Assembly: GCA_946410365.1 (NCBI GenBank) | Contig: CAMKAA010000029.1 | Coordinates: 1-8,528 of the forward strand | DNA from: an uncultured Lachnospiraceae bacterium | GTDB taxonomy: Bacteria > Bacillota_A > Clostridia > Lachnospirales > Lachnospiraceae | DNA: 8,528 nucleotides | Reading direction: 5' to 3' | Part shown: one piece after another, positions 1 through 5,833 of the stretch | How the letters are laid out: each line of letters opens with the position of its first letter | Numbering within the stretch: position 1 is the stretch's first letter | Translations under genes and position numbers: made by a program | Notes under the pieces: generated by a model | The model's input: only the letters and a program-made list of their open reading frames with translations | The model's database searches: none | Told to the model about the DNA's origin: nothing

Positions 1-80
1 CACTGAGCGCCGACGTCGCCGATGAGAAGCTCAAAGAGGCCGTTGAGGACCGCGACTACAAGGTGGTTTCCATCGCTTAA
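1..80 (+). CDS. C-terminal end of a small heavy-metal-associated (HMA-like) domain protein, partial
   Basis: Only the last 25 codons are present (reading frame from base 3, stop TAA at 78-80). The peptide ends DEKLKEAVEDRDYKVVSIA. This resembles the final beta-alpha-beta portion of HMA/CopZ-like copper chaperones or the metal-binding domains of P-type ATPases, where a helix of the type 'LkeaVed.gY.V' leads into the last strand. The protein ends right after that strand, so it is probably a stand-alone chaperone-sized protein rather than the N-terminus of an ATPase. The metal-binding CxxC would lie upstream of the window and cannot be checked. A strong terminator follows 24 bases later. The family assignment rests on a short tail and is tentative. 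Confidence 0.55.
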   Translation, partial: LSADVADEKLKEAVEDRDYKVVSIA

Positions 81-104
81 AGAGAAGTAAATTCAAAACA
101 CAGA

Positions 105-146
105 AGAGGGACAGTGAAATGATCAACGTTCACTGTCCCTCTTTTA
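105..146. terminator. Rho-independent terminator, probably bidirectional
   Basis: A perfect 14-bp stem (AGAGGGACAGTGAA, 105-118, with its complement at 129-142) encloses a 10-base loop. On the plus strand it is followed by TTTT at 142-145. It lies between the end of the HMA-like gene (80) and the end of the convergent aroE (165). On the minus strand the bases after the stem include a TTTT within a T/G-rich tract, so it may end both transcripts. Confidence 0.88.
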
Positions 147-164
147 TATCGGCTTTCCGAACAT

Positions 165-1037
165 TCAGTCGGTGAAAAACCTGGCTTTCACTTCTTCCAC
201 AGGCATATCGCAGCCTGTGAATAACTTGAAGGCCGCGACGCCCTGCCACAGCAGCATGCCTTTTCCGCCGAAAGTAATACACCCTGCTTCCTTTGCCAGT
301 CTGAGCATTCTGGTCTCCACCGGGTTGTAGACTGCGTCCGTAACAACCAGGCCGGGGCGGAAAACAGAAAGGTCTTCCACTACCATCAGGTCTTCGTGAG
401 GCTTCATACCCAGACTCGTGCCATTTGCCAAAATATCGCTGTCCGTGATCTCTTCGGCAAGCAGGATCTGATCATCGAGATCAAAGACCCTGACCGCGCA
501 GCCGGGGCGCACTTTCCTGATCTTTTCGGCAGTCTCGAGAGCCCTGTTCCAGGATCGGGATTTACGGTTAAAGATGGAAACAGCCCGTGCGCCGTCCAAG
601 GCGCACTGGACAGCGATCGCCGTCCCTGCACCGCCTGCGCCGCAGACGGTCACTTTTTTGCCTGCGACTTCTATGCCCTTGTCCCGGAGCATGTTGACAT
701 AGCCTTCTCCGTCAGTAATGTGACCTGTGAGCACGCCGCTGTCGTTGATGATGGTGTTGCAGGCGCCGATGATCGCGGCGGCTTCCGAGCGCTTGTCGAC
801 GTTCTCAAAAGCCGCGATCTTGCAGGGCATGGTGACATTAAAGCCCCTGATTCCGAGCGCGCGCATCGCGTCGAGGGCAGCGGGAACACCGTCCTCTTTG
901 ACTGTGTATGCAACATATACGTAATCCAGGCCCAGAAGCTCACAGGCGTAGTTGTGCATCTGAGGCGAGAGGGAGTGGCCTACCGGATCGCCGATCAGGG
1001 CGAGGGTAGTGGTCTTTCCGTTGATTGTTCGTCCCAT
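165..1037 (-). CDS. aroE: Shikimate/quinate dehydrogenase, YdiB-like
   Basis: NAD(P)-dependent oxidoreductase that converts 3-dehydroshikimate to shikimate (or 3-dehydroquinate to quinate) in the aromatic amino-acid pathway; cytosolic. The 290-aa length is normal. The substrate domain has the SLSPQMHN motif (22-29), NVTMPCK (67-73) with the expected catalytic Lys73, Asn94 and the catalytic Asp109. The Rossmann domain has GAGGAG (133-138) and NR (157-158). NGTSLGMKP, the VYNP motif and GKGMLLWQG follow. The 'NGT..GMKP' and 'GMLLWQG' wording is closer to E. coli YdiB than to AroE, which suggests the dual quinate/shikimate subfamily. One oddity is that the usual Asn before Thr-Asp-Gly is Ile107. 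The ATG start is supported by AAGGAG seven bases upstream. It is a single-gene unit facing away from the metal operon, with its own promoter. Confidence 0.93.
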   Translation of the reverse strand: MGRTINGKTTTLALIGDPVGHSLSPQMHNYACELLGLDYVYVAYTVKEDGVPAALDAMRALGIRGFNVTMPCKIAAFENVDKRSEAAAIIGACNTIINDSGVLTGHITDGEGYVNMLRDKGIEVAGKKVTVCGAGGAGTAIAVQCALDGARAVSIFNRKSRSWNRALETAEKIRKVRPGCAVRVFDLDDQILLAEEITDSDILANGTSLGMKPHEDLMVVEDLSVFRPGLVVTDAVYNPVETRMLRLAKEAGCITFGGKGMLLWQGVAAFKLFTGCDMPVEEVKARFFTD

Positions 1038-1067
1038 GAGGATCTCCTTTTTCTATAATTCAGTCCT

Positions 1068-1096
1068 ATGTTATTGCGTATAAAACCAATTGACAA
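1068..1096 (-). promoter_or_regulatory. Promoter for aroE
   Basis: On the minus strand, TTGTCA (1091-1096) and TAACAT (1068-1073) are separated by 17 bases, placing the start of transcription about 25 bases upstream of the aroE ATG. The -10 is imperfect. This promoter lies back to back with the promoter of the metal-uptake operon. Confidence 0.55.
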
Positions 1097-1109
1097 GAAG
1101 AAAATACTA

Positions 1110-1137
1110 TTGACAGTGAAAGGCTTTTCACTATAAT
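1110..1137 (+). promoter_or_regulatory. Near-consensus sigma-A promoter for the Fur-family/metal ABC operon
   Basis: TTGACA (1110-1115) and TATAAT (1132-1137) both match the sigma-A consensus exactly, with a 16-base spacer. Transcription should start near 1144, giving a leader of roughly 60 bases. A promoter this strong in front of a metal-uptake operon needs repression, and two candidate operators are present: one in the spacer and one just downstream. Confidence 0.85.
1115..1132. promoter_or_regulatory. Palindrome filling the -35/-10 spacer, possible operator
   Basis: AGTGAAA-ggct-TTTCACT is a perfect 7-bp inverted repeat that occupies the whole spacer between the consensus -35 and -10 and overlaps one base of each. 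A protein bound here would block RNA polymerase on the plus promoter. It does not resemble a Fur-family box, so a second regulator is possible. No factor is identified. Confidence 0.45.
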
Positions 1138-1152
1138 TAAAGTTCTGAAAAT

Positions 1153-1171
1153 AAAAATGAGAATCATTTTC
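1153..1171. promoter_or_regulatory. Fur-box-like operator
   Basis: The 19 bases match the classical Fur box GATAATGATAATCATTATC at 15 positions by my count, including the core ATGA and AATCATT. It contains a perfect inverted repeat AAAATGA-GAA-TCATTTT (1154-1170). It lies roughly 10-28 bases after the predicted transcription start, a position where a bound repressor would block transcription. The adjacent Fur-family gene makes autoregulation likely. The motif alone does not tell whether iron, zinc or another metal is sensed. Confidence 0.65.
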
Positions 1172-1202
1172 GATTTTAAACTGAGCAGGGGGCATTTTGT
1201 CA

Positions 1203-1625
1203 ATGGGCGCAAGAACATCCTATAAGACAAAACACAGAGACGAGATCCTGAAGATCCTTCAGGAAAATGAGAGAGAGCACATGACGGCGGGGCAGATCCT
1301 GGACGAGCTCAAGGCAAGGGGCGTGTCTATAGGAGTTGCAACGATCTACCGGCAGCTGGACCGGCTGGTTGAAGAGGGCGCTGTTAACAAATATATGGTG
1401 GATGCGGTGACCGGAGCCTGCTATGAGTTCAGGGACGGGCACGAAGAAAAATCCGCATATGTGCACGGAAAGTGCGAGAAATGCGGGAAAGTGGTCCACA
1501 TTGAGAGGAAAGCGGTGGAAACCGCGATGCAGGGCTTTTCAGGCGGCGGAGCCGGCGGATTTGAACTGGACTGCACGCGAACGCTGTTTTACGGAATCTG
1601 CGGGGACTGCAGGAGGAAGAAGTGA
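1203..1625 (+). CDS. Fur-family metal-responsive transcriptional regulator (Zur/Fur-like)
   Basis: Metal-dependent repressor of 140 aa, normal for the family. An N-terminal winged helix carries the recognition segment GVSIGVATIYRQLDRLVEEG (40-59). The C-terminal dimerisation domain has two CxxC pairs (Cys91/94, Cys133/136) that should hold a structural zinc. His80, His88, His99 and Glu101 are possible sensing ligands. The His cluster normally seen before the first CxxC is reduced to His88, and a Gly-rich stretch (111-119) stands where many relatives have a His-containing helix. I chose ATG 1203, ten bases after AGGGGG; an in-frame TTG at 1197 is only four bases after it and would add two residues. 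Its stop overlaps the GTG of the binding-protein gene, and a Fur-box-like site precedes it. It most likely represses its own metal-uptake operon. Zinc is inferred from the neighbours, not proved. Confidence 0.9.
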   Translation: MGARTSYKTKHRDEILKILQENEREHMTAGQILDELKARGVSIGVATIYRQLDRLVEEGAVNKYMVDAVTGACYEFRDGHEEKSAYVHGKCEKCGKVVHIERKAVETAMQGFSGGGAGGFELDCTRTLFYGICGDCRRKK

Positions 1626-2713
1626 GAGACAGAAGGACCGAAGTAAAGAGCCGGAAGAGGCGGCTTTGCACCCGGCTGATGGCAGTGATACTGGGAGCAG
1701 GCATTGCGGCGGCCGCAGTTACAGGCTGCGGGGTGAGGCAGGAGGAGCCGGATGACGGGAAACTGAAGATCGTGACGACGATCTTCCCGCAGTACGATTT
1801 TGTGAGAGCGATCGCAGCCGACACAGGGGCCGTAAATGTCAGGATGCTCCTTTCCCCCGGAGAGGAGGTGCACTCCTACGAACCGACGCCTCTGGATATC
1901 AAGGAGATACAGAACTGTGATCTTTTCATCTATGTCGGCGCCGAGAACGATGTGTGGGTGGACCGGATCCTTGAGAACATGGGGGACAAGAGACCGGAGA
2001 CGCTGCGGCTGGTGGATCTTACTGAGACCGTGGAAGAGGAATCCGTGGAAGGCATGATGGAGGAAAAGGGTCATGACCACGAAGAAGCCCATGATGAGGA
2101 GGCTGATCACGATCACGAAGCCGGGCAGGAGCATGCTCACAGCGGCGATTCTTCCCATGAGGAGCATGAAGAGGCGGATGAGCATGTGTGGACGTCTCCT
2201 GTGAAGGCGGCGGAGATCACAGAAGCGATCGCGCAGAAAATGGCAGAGCTCGATCCGGTGAACGCGGATGGTTACCTTGCCAATGCGCAGGATTACGAGG
2301 CGAAGATCCTGGATCTGGACGCGCAGTTCAGGCAGATCACTGAGGACGCGGAACGGAAGACCCTGGTCTTCGGAGACCGGTTCCCGATCCGGTATTTTGC
2401 CGAGGAGTACGGTCTGGACTATTTTGCCGCGTTTCCGGGGTGTTCGTCGGAATCGGAACCAAGCGCGTCGACGCTGGCTTTTCTGATCGACAAAGTCCGG
2501 GAGGAAGAGATTCCGGTGGTGTTCTCCATCGAGTTCTCCAACGGGAACATTGCCCGGGCGATCTGCGAGAGCACGGGAGCGGTGCAGAGGACTTACAATT
2601 CCTGCCATAACGTGACAAAGGAGCAGATGGAAAACGGCGCGACCTATGTATCATTAATGAGCGAAAACCTGGAGGCGATCCGGGAAGCGCTCGGAGAAGG
2701 AGCAGAGCAATGA
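1622..2713 (+). CDS. znuA: Zinc/manganese ABC transporter substrate-binding lipoprotein (ZnuA-like)
   Basis: Extracellular metal-capturing lipoprotein of an ABC uptake system, 363 aa. The basic N-terminus and hydrophobic stretch (19-34) end in lipobox VTGC with Cys36 as the lipid-anchored residue. The mature protein starts with KIVTTIFPQYDFVRAI. It carries EVHSYEPTPLDI (ligand His84), then an acidic His-rich loop at about 148-187 with nine His, and EHVWTSP (ligand His188). The His loop is typical of zinc-specific members. Where classical ZnuA has a third His (FHDA-type motif) this protein has FGDRFPIRYF (250-259), followed by Cys274, Glu277 and Glu279; I recall this variant from other Clostridia. 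The GTG start has AGGAGG (1611-1616) five bases upstream and overlaps the regulator stop by four bases. An internal ATG at 1679 lacks a ribosome binding site and would shorten the signal peptide. Confidence 0.92.
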   Translation: MRDRRTEVKSRKRRLCTRLMAVILGAGIAAAAVTGCGVRQEEPDDGKLKIVTTIFPQYDFVRAIAADTGAVNVRMLLSPGEEVHSYEPTPLDIKEIQNCDLFIYVGAENDVWVDRILENMGDKRPETLRLVDLTETVEEESVEGMMEEKGHDHEEAHDEEADHDHEAGQEHAHSGDSSHEEHEEADEHVWTSPVKAAEITEAIAQKMAELDPVNADGYLANAQDYEAKILDLDAQFRQITEDAERKTLVFGDRFPIRYFAEEYGLDYFAAFPGCSSESEPSASTLAFLIDKVREEEIPVVFSIEFSNGNIARAICESTGAVQRTYNSCHNVTKEQMENGATYVSLMSENLEAIREALGEGAEQ

Positions 2714-3522
2714 GTCTGATCAGCTGTGAAGATCTCGCATTCGCCTATGACGGCGTGACAGTGCTGAGTCATCTCAATTTCAAAGTAGAGCAGGGGGATT
2801 ATCTCTGCATACTGGGCGAAAACGGAGCCGGAAAGAGCACACTTATGAAAGGCCTTTTGGGTCTTAAGAAGCCTTCGGCAGGAAACGTTGCTTTCGGTGA
2901 AGATCTTCGGGCGAAGGAGATCGGATACCTTCCCCAGCAGACTCCGGTGCAGAAAGATTTTCCTGCCAGCGTGCGGGAAGTGGTCCTGTCGGGCTGCCTG
3001 TCGGGCATGGGCATGCGCCCGTTTTATTCCAAAACAGAGAGGGACCGGGCGGACCGCAATATGGAAGCGCTCGAGATCACGGATCTGAAGGACCGGTGCT
3101 ACAGAGATCTCTCCGGAGGGCAGCAGCAAAGGGTTCTTTTGGCGAGAGCGCTGTGCGCCACCAAAAAAGTGATCCTGTTGGACGAGCCCGTGGCCGGACT
3201 GGATCCTCTGGTTACGATCAACATGTACAGGCTGATCGAGCGGATCAACAAAGAGATGGGGATCACGGTAATCATGGTATCCCACGATATGCAGGCAGCG
3301 ACGAAATACGCCTCCCACATTCTCCATCTGGGAGAGGACAGACAGCTCTTCTTCGGCACCTGTGAGGAATACCGGCACACCGCCGCGTATCACAGTTTCA
3401 TGGATGGCGAGAAAGCGGTCCACATCTGGAAGAAGGCGGCAGGCAAGGAGAAAAAGCCGCGGACAGCAAATCCTGGACCGGAGGCAAAAAGGGAAGGACA
3501 AAAGAAAGAGGTACAGCAGTAA
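2710..3522 (+). CDS. znuC: Metal ABC transporter ATP-binding protein (ZnuC-like)
   Basis: Cytoplasmic ATPase that powers metal uptake, 270 aa. All ABC motifs are intact: Walker A GENGAGKST (36-44), Q-loop LPQQ (74-77), signature LSGGQQQR (134-141), Walker B VILLDEP (154-160) with catalytic Glu159, D-loop GLDP (163-166) and H-loop His192. The line DFPASVREVVLSG is typical of the zinc/manganese subfamily. After about residue 240 there is a Lys/Glu-rich, probably disordered tail ending KKEVQQ that makes it somewhat longer than most relatives. Its ATG overlaps the stop of the binding-protein gene (ATGA), and its TAA shares one base with the permease ATG. This indicates translational coupling and a common mRNA. 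Confidence 0.95.
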   Translation: MSLISCEDLAFAYDGVTVLSHLNFKVEQGDYLCILGENGAGKSTLMKGLLGLKKPSAGNVAFGEDLRAKEIGYLPQQTPVQKDFPASVREVVLSGCLSGMGMRPFYSKTERDRADRNMEALEITDLKDRCYRDLSGGQQQRVLLARALCATKKVILLDEPVAGLDPLVTINMYRLIERINKEMGITVIMVSHDMQAATKYASHILHLGEDRQLFFGTCEEYRHTAAYHSFMDGEKAVHIWKKAAGKEKKPRTANPGPEAKREGQKKEVQQ

Positions 3523-4364
3523 TGTTCGGCTTACTATTAGAGATGTTTACATACCCGTTCATGGTGCGGGCACTCTGCATGGGCGTCCTGGTAGCGGTAT
3601 GCTCGGCGCTCTTAGGCGTCACGCTGGTTCTCAAGCGGTATTCCATGATCGGAGACGGCCTCTCCCACGTGGGATTCGGCGCCCTTGCAATTGCGACGGC
3701 TATGAATGCTGCACCTTTGGCGGTAGCTATTCCGGTTGTCATCGCGGCAGCTTTTCTGCTCCTTCGTCTGACGGAGAACAGCAAGATCAAAGGAGACGCA
3801 GCAGTCGCCCTGATCTCGACGGGAGCGCTCGCGATCGGCGTTATGGTGGTGTCGATGACAACAGGTATGAATACGGATGTATATAATTACCTGTTTGGCA
3901 GCATCCTGAGCATGTCCCACTCAGATGTGGTGCTGACAGGAACGGTGTCCGCAGTGATCCTCGTTATGTTCGTTTTCTTCTACAACCGGATCTTCGCGGT
4001 GACTTTTGACGAGACCTTTGCCCGGGCTACTGGACTGAATGCAAAGCTCTATAATACGGTGATCGCTGTTCTCACAGCGCTGATCATTGTTGTCGGTATG
4101 CGGATGATGGGATCGCTCCTGATCTCAAGCCTGGTTGTATTCCCGGCCGTGACCAGCATGCGCACATGCATTACTTTCCGCTCTGTCATGATCTGCTCGG
4201 CAGTCGTTTCGACGATCTGTCTGGTGACTGGCCTTGTGATCTCCTACCTGTACGCGGCGCCGACGGGGGCCAGCATTGTACTGTGCAACATAGCAGCATT
4301 CATTCTTTTCGCAGTCGTGCAGAAGGGGAGGGAATGCTTGCAATGCAGTGAAAAATCCCTATAA
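3522..4364 (+). CDS. znuB: Metal ABC transporter permease, ABC-3 family (ZnuB-like)
   Basis: Integral membrane subunit that moves the metal across the cytoplasmic membrane, 280 aa. It is strongly hydrophobic throughout, with about seven to eight membrane segments. Family landmarks are the N-terminal FMVRALCMGVLVAVCSALLG, then LKRYSMIGDGLSHVGFGALA after the first helix, and RMMGSLLISSLVVFPAVTS late in the protein, which resembles the conserved 'GsLLv.aLlvfPaa' of ABC-3 permeases. The start overlaps the ATPase stop (TAATG), with AAGAGG about ten bases upstream. The end of the gene contains the promoter of the next gene, and no terminator follows, so operon read-through is possible. Family assignment is secure; zinc specificity comes from the His-rich partner protein. 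Confidence 0.94.
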   Translation: MFGLLLEMFTYPFMVRALCMGVLVAVCSALLGVTLVLKRYSMIGDGLSHVGFGALAIATAMNAAPLAVAIPVVIAAAFLLLRLTENSKIKGDAAVALISTGALAIGVMVVSMTTGMNTDVYNYLFGSILSMSHSDVVLTGTVSAVILVMFVFFYNRIFAVTFDETFARATGLNAKLYNTVIAVLTALIIVVGMRMMGSLLISSLVVFPAVTSMRTCITFRSVMICSAVVSTICLVTGLVISYLYAAPTGASIVLCNIAAFILFAVVQKGRECLQCSEKSL

Positions 4365-4365
4365 T
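4338..4365 (+). promoter_or_regulatory. Promoter inside the 3' end of znuB
   Basis: TTGCAA (4338-4343) and a perfect TATAAT (4360-4365) are separated by 16 bases. Transcription would start near 4372, leaving a leader of about 42 bases before the DUF1858 gene. It gives the downstream pair expression independent of the metal operon. Confidence 0.7.
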
Positions 4366-4413
4366 TACTAGTATACAGAGTATTTTTAAAGACTATTTTG
4401 GAGGACATTTAAC

Positions 4414-4641
4414 ATGGGAAATGAAGATAAGACACCTGTTGACGGTGATATGCTGATCGCGGAGATCCTCAGGAAATATCCCGAGGCAGCATATGTTTTG
4501 ATGAACTGTGGAATGGGCTGCATCGGCTGCCCGTCTTCTCAGATGGAATCTCTCAGCGAGGCGTGCATGGTGCACGGTATTGACGCTGATGAGGTCATCA
4601 AATATCTTAATTATGAACTTGGCCTGACAGCGGCAGAATGA
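4414..4641 (+). CDS. DUF1858 redox-disulfide domain protein
   Basis: A 75-aa cytosolic protein matching the DUF1858 family, also called the hybrid-cluster-protein-associated redox disulfide domain. The helical start (ML..IL.KYPEAAYVLM) leads to the hallmark NCGMGCIGCPSSQMESL (31-47), then EACMVHGID. Cysteines are at 32, 36, 39 and 51; the first three form the redox or metal-binding centre expected for the family. Its biochemical role is not established. Relatives occur as single domains in anaerobes and attached to cluster-binding proteins. The ATG has GGAGG nine bases upstream. It has its own promoter and is followed after 124 bases by the dehydrogenase-fold gene, probably on the same transcript because no terminator is visible between them. 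Confidence 0.88.
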   Translation: MGNEDKTPVDGDMLIAEILRKYPEAAYVLMNCGMGCIGCPSSQMESLSEACMVHGIDADEVIKYLNYELGLTAAE

Positions 4642-4703
4642 TCCGGGCGCAGCGGGGAAATCCGCGGGAAGTTCGGCGACAGCTTGGGGAAGCCGCACAA
4701 TTA

Positions 4704-4725
4704 AATACATTAGTTCCGGTGTATT
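4704..4725. repeat. Inverted repeat in the leader of the dehydrogenase-like gene
   Basis: AATACA (4704-4709) and TGTATT (4720-4725) are perfect complements around ten bases. It lies about 40 bases upstream of the dehydrogenase-like start codon, in a gap without a clear promoter. It could be a weak RNA hairpin or an operator. It does not match the Rex consensus, the usual regulator of lactate dehydrogenase genes. Confidence 0.25.
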
Positions 4726-4765
4726 GGTAGCCCACAAATGGAGTATTTTTTGAGGAGGTTCTGGT

Positions 4766-5722
4766 ATGGCAGTGAATCAGAGGAAGGTGGCAATGGTCGG
4801 ATGCGGTTCTTCAGGCGCGGCATCCTGCTTCGCTCTTATGCAGAGCGGACTGTTCACGGAGATGGTTTTGATCGATTCATTACCCGATAAGGCTGAGGGT
4901 GAGGCTATGGATCTTTCACAGGGTCTTACATTTGCAAGACCTATGAAGATTTATGCGGGTGATTATGACGATCTGTCAGACGCGGGCATTATTATCGTGA
5001 CCGCTGCTGGAGTACAGAGGAGCGATGACACGAAGCTGGATCTGGTGAAGAAGAATGTGCAGATCTTCAAGACCGTGATCGCCGAGATCGCGAAGAGAAA
5101 TGAAGAGGGCATCATGCTGATCGTCGCCAATCCCGTTGATATTCTCACTTACGCGGCGCTGAAGATCAGCGGCTGGGCAGAGGGAAGGATCCTCGGTCTC
5201 GGCACAGTGCTCGACACCGCAAGACTCAGATCACTCCTCAGTGAGAAACTGAGCGTGGATGCCCGCAACGTTCACGCTTATATGGTCGGTGAGCAGGGCA
5301 GGGGCGAGGTCCCGATCTGGAGCAGCGCGACTGTATCCGGAATCCCGATCCGCGATTTCTGTGAGATGCGCGGATATCCGGATCCTACAGACTATTTTGA
5401 CATGATCGTTAAGGAAGTCAGGACCAGTGCCGACGTGATCACGAGAAAGAAGAAAGCCGCGTACTATGGCGTCGCTATGGGCGTCCGCAGAGTATGTGAG
5501 GCGATCGTGCGCGATGAGAAGTCCGTTCTTCCCGTCTCGAGCCTTATGTACGGCGCATTTGACATCGACGGTCTTGCACTGAGCATGCCCGCTATTGTCG
5601 GCAGAAACGGCGTCGAGTGCCTTGTCCCGCTGGATATGAGCGAGGAAGAACTGGATGAACTCAGGAAGACGGCTGCCACTGTCAAGGCGATCGTGGACGA
5701 TGTGTTCGGCGAAGCCAGATAA
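4766..5722 (+). CDS. Lactate/malate dehydrogenase-fold protein with altered catalytic residues
   Basis: 318 aa, full length for the L-lactate/malate dehydrogenase family. The Rossmann motif GCGSSG (12-17) and Asp37 indicate NAD binding. NPVDILTY (122-129) and LDTARLR (149-155) keep the Asp and Arg (150, 153) that correspond to LDH Asp168 and Arg171. Gln84 corresponds to LDH Gln102, which favours lactate-type over malate-type substrates. However, the catalytic GEHGD motif reads GEQGR (175-179), so the proton-relay His195 is Gln177. The mobile-loop Arg109 is Lys90 (TKLDL), and Thr246 is Ala232 (KKAAYYG). Close LDHs of Clostridia have all three. Either it is a non-catalytic or sensor-like paralogue or it uses different chemistry. 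The reading frame is intact and the ribosome binding site strong (AGGAGGT, 4753-4759), so it is not an obvious pseudogene. It is followed by a strong terminator. Confidence 0.85.
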   Translation: MAVNQRKVAMVGCGSSGAASCFALMQSGLFTEMVLIDSLPDKAEGEAMDLSQGLTFARPMKIYAGDYDDLSDAGIIIVTAAGVQRSDDTKLDLVKKNVQIFKTVIAEIAKRNEEGIMLIVANPVDILTYAALKISGWAEGRILGLGTVLDTARLRSLLSEKLSVDARNVHAYMVGEQGRGEVPIWSSATVSGIPIRDFCEMRGYPDPTDYFDMIVKEVRTSADVITRKKKAAYYGVAMGVRRVCEAIVRDEKSVLPVSSLMYGAFDIDGLALSMPAIVGRNGVECLVPLDMSEEELDELRKTAATVKAIVDDVFGEAR

Positions 5723-5753
5723 GTCAGCATAGAGAAATACCGGAAACAGAAGA

Positions 5754-5784
5754 AACCCGTGCAGGAAACTGCACGGGTTCTTTT
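5754..5784. terminator. Bidirectional Rho-independent terminator
   Basis: An 11-bp perfect stem (AACCCGTGCAG, 5754-5764, with complement 5769-5779) is closed by a GAAA tetraloop. On the plus strand it is followed by CTTTT, ending the dehydrogenase-like transcript. On the minus strand it is followed by a T-rich tract (TTTCTTCTGTTT), so it should also end the rubredoxin transcript. Confidence 0.92.
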
Positions 5785-5833
5785 CATAGTGGTCAAAATA
5801 TTGAGTATCCGTTCATCGGATCATGCCGCGGGC

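Noticed and set aside
396..1058. Plus-strand open frame of 220 codons opposite aroE
   Set aside because: It covers the aroE coding region and its start signals; the translation shows no domain.
1589..2608. Long open frame on the minus strand opposite znuA (339 codons)
   Set aside because: It is antisense to a clear ZnuA-like lipoprotein. Its translation is rich in Arg, His and Pro without a recognisable domain, and it reflects the codon bias of the real gene.
2644..3501. Long open frame on the minus strand opposite znuC (285 codons)
   Set aside because: Antisense shadow of an ABC ATPase with all motifs intact; no family features and no ribosome binding site noted.
4642..4765. Rex operator in front of the LDH-like gene
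   Set aside because: No TTGTGA/TCACAA or TTGTTAA/TTAACAA-type palindrome is present; the only repeat (AATACA/TGTATT) does not fit.
5807..5821. Small hairpin ATCCG/CGGAT just after the rubredoxin stop, as its terminator
   Set aside because: The stem is only 5 bp and the T-tract is weak; the strong bidirectional hairpin at 5754-5779 is a better terminator.
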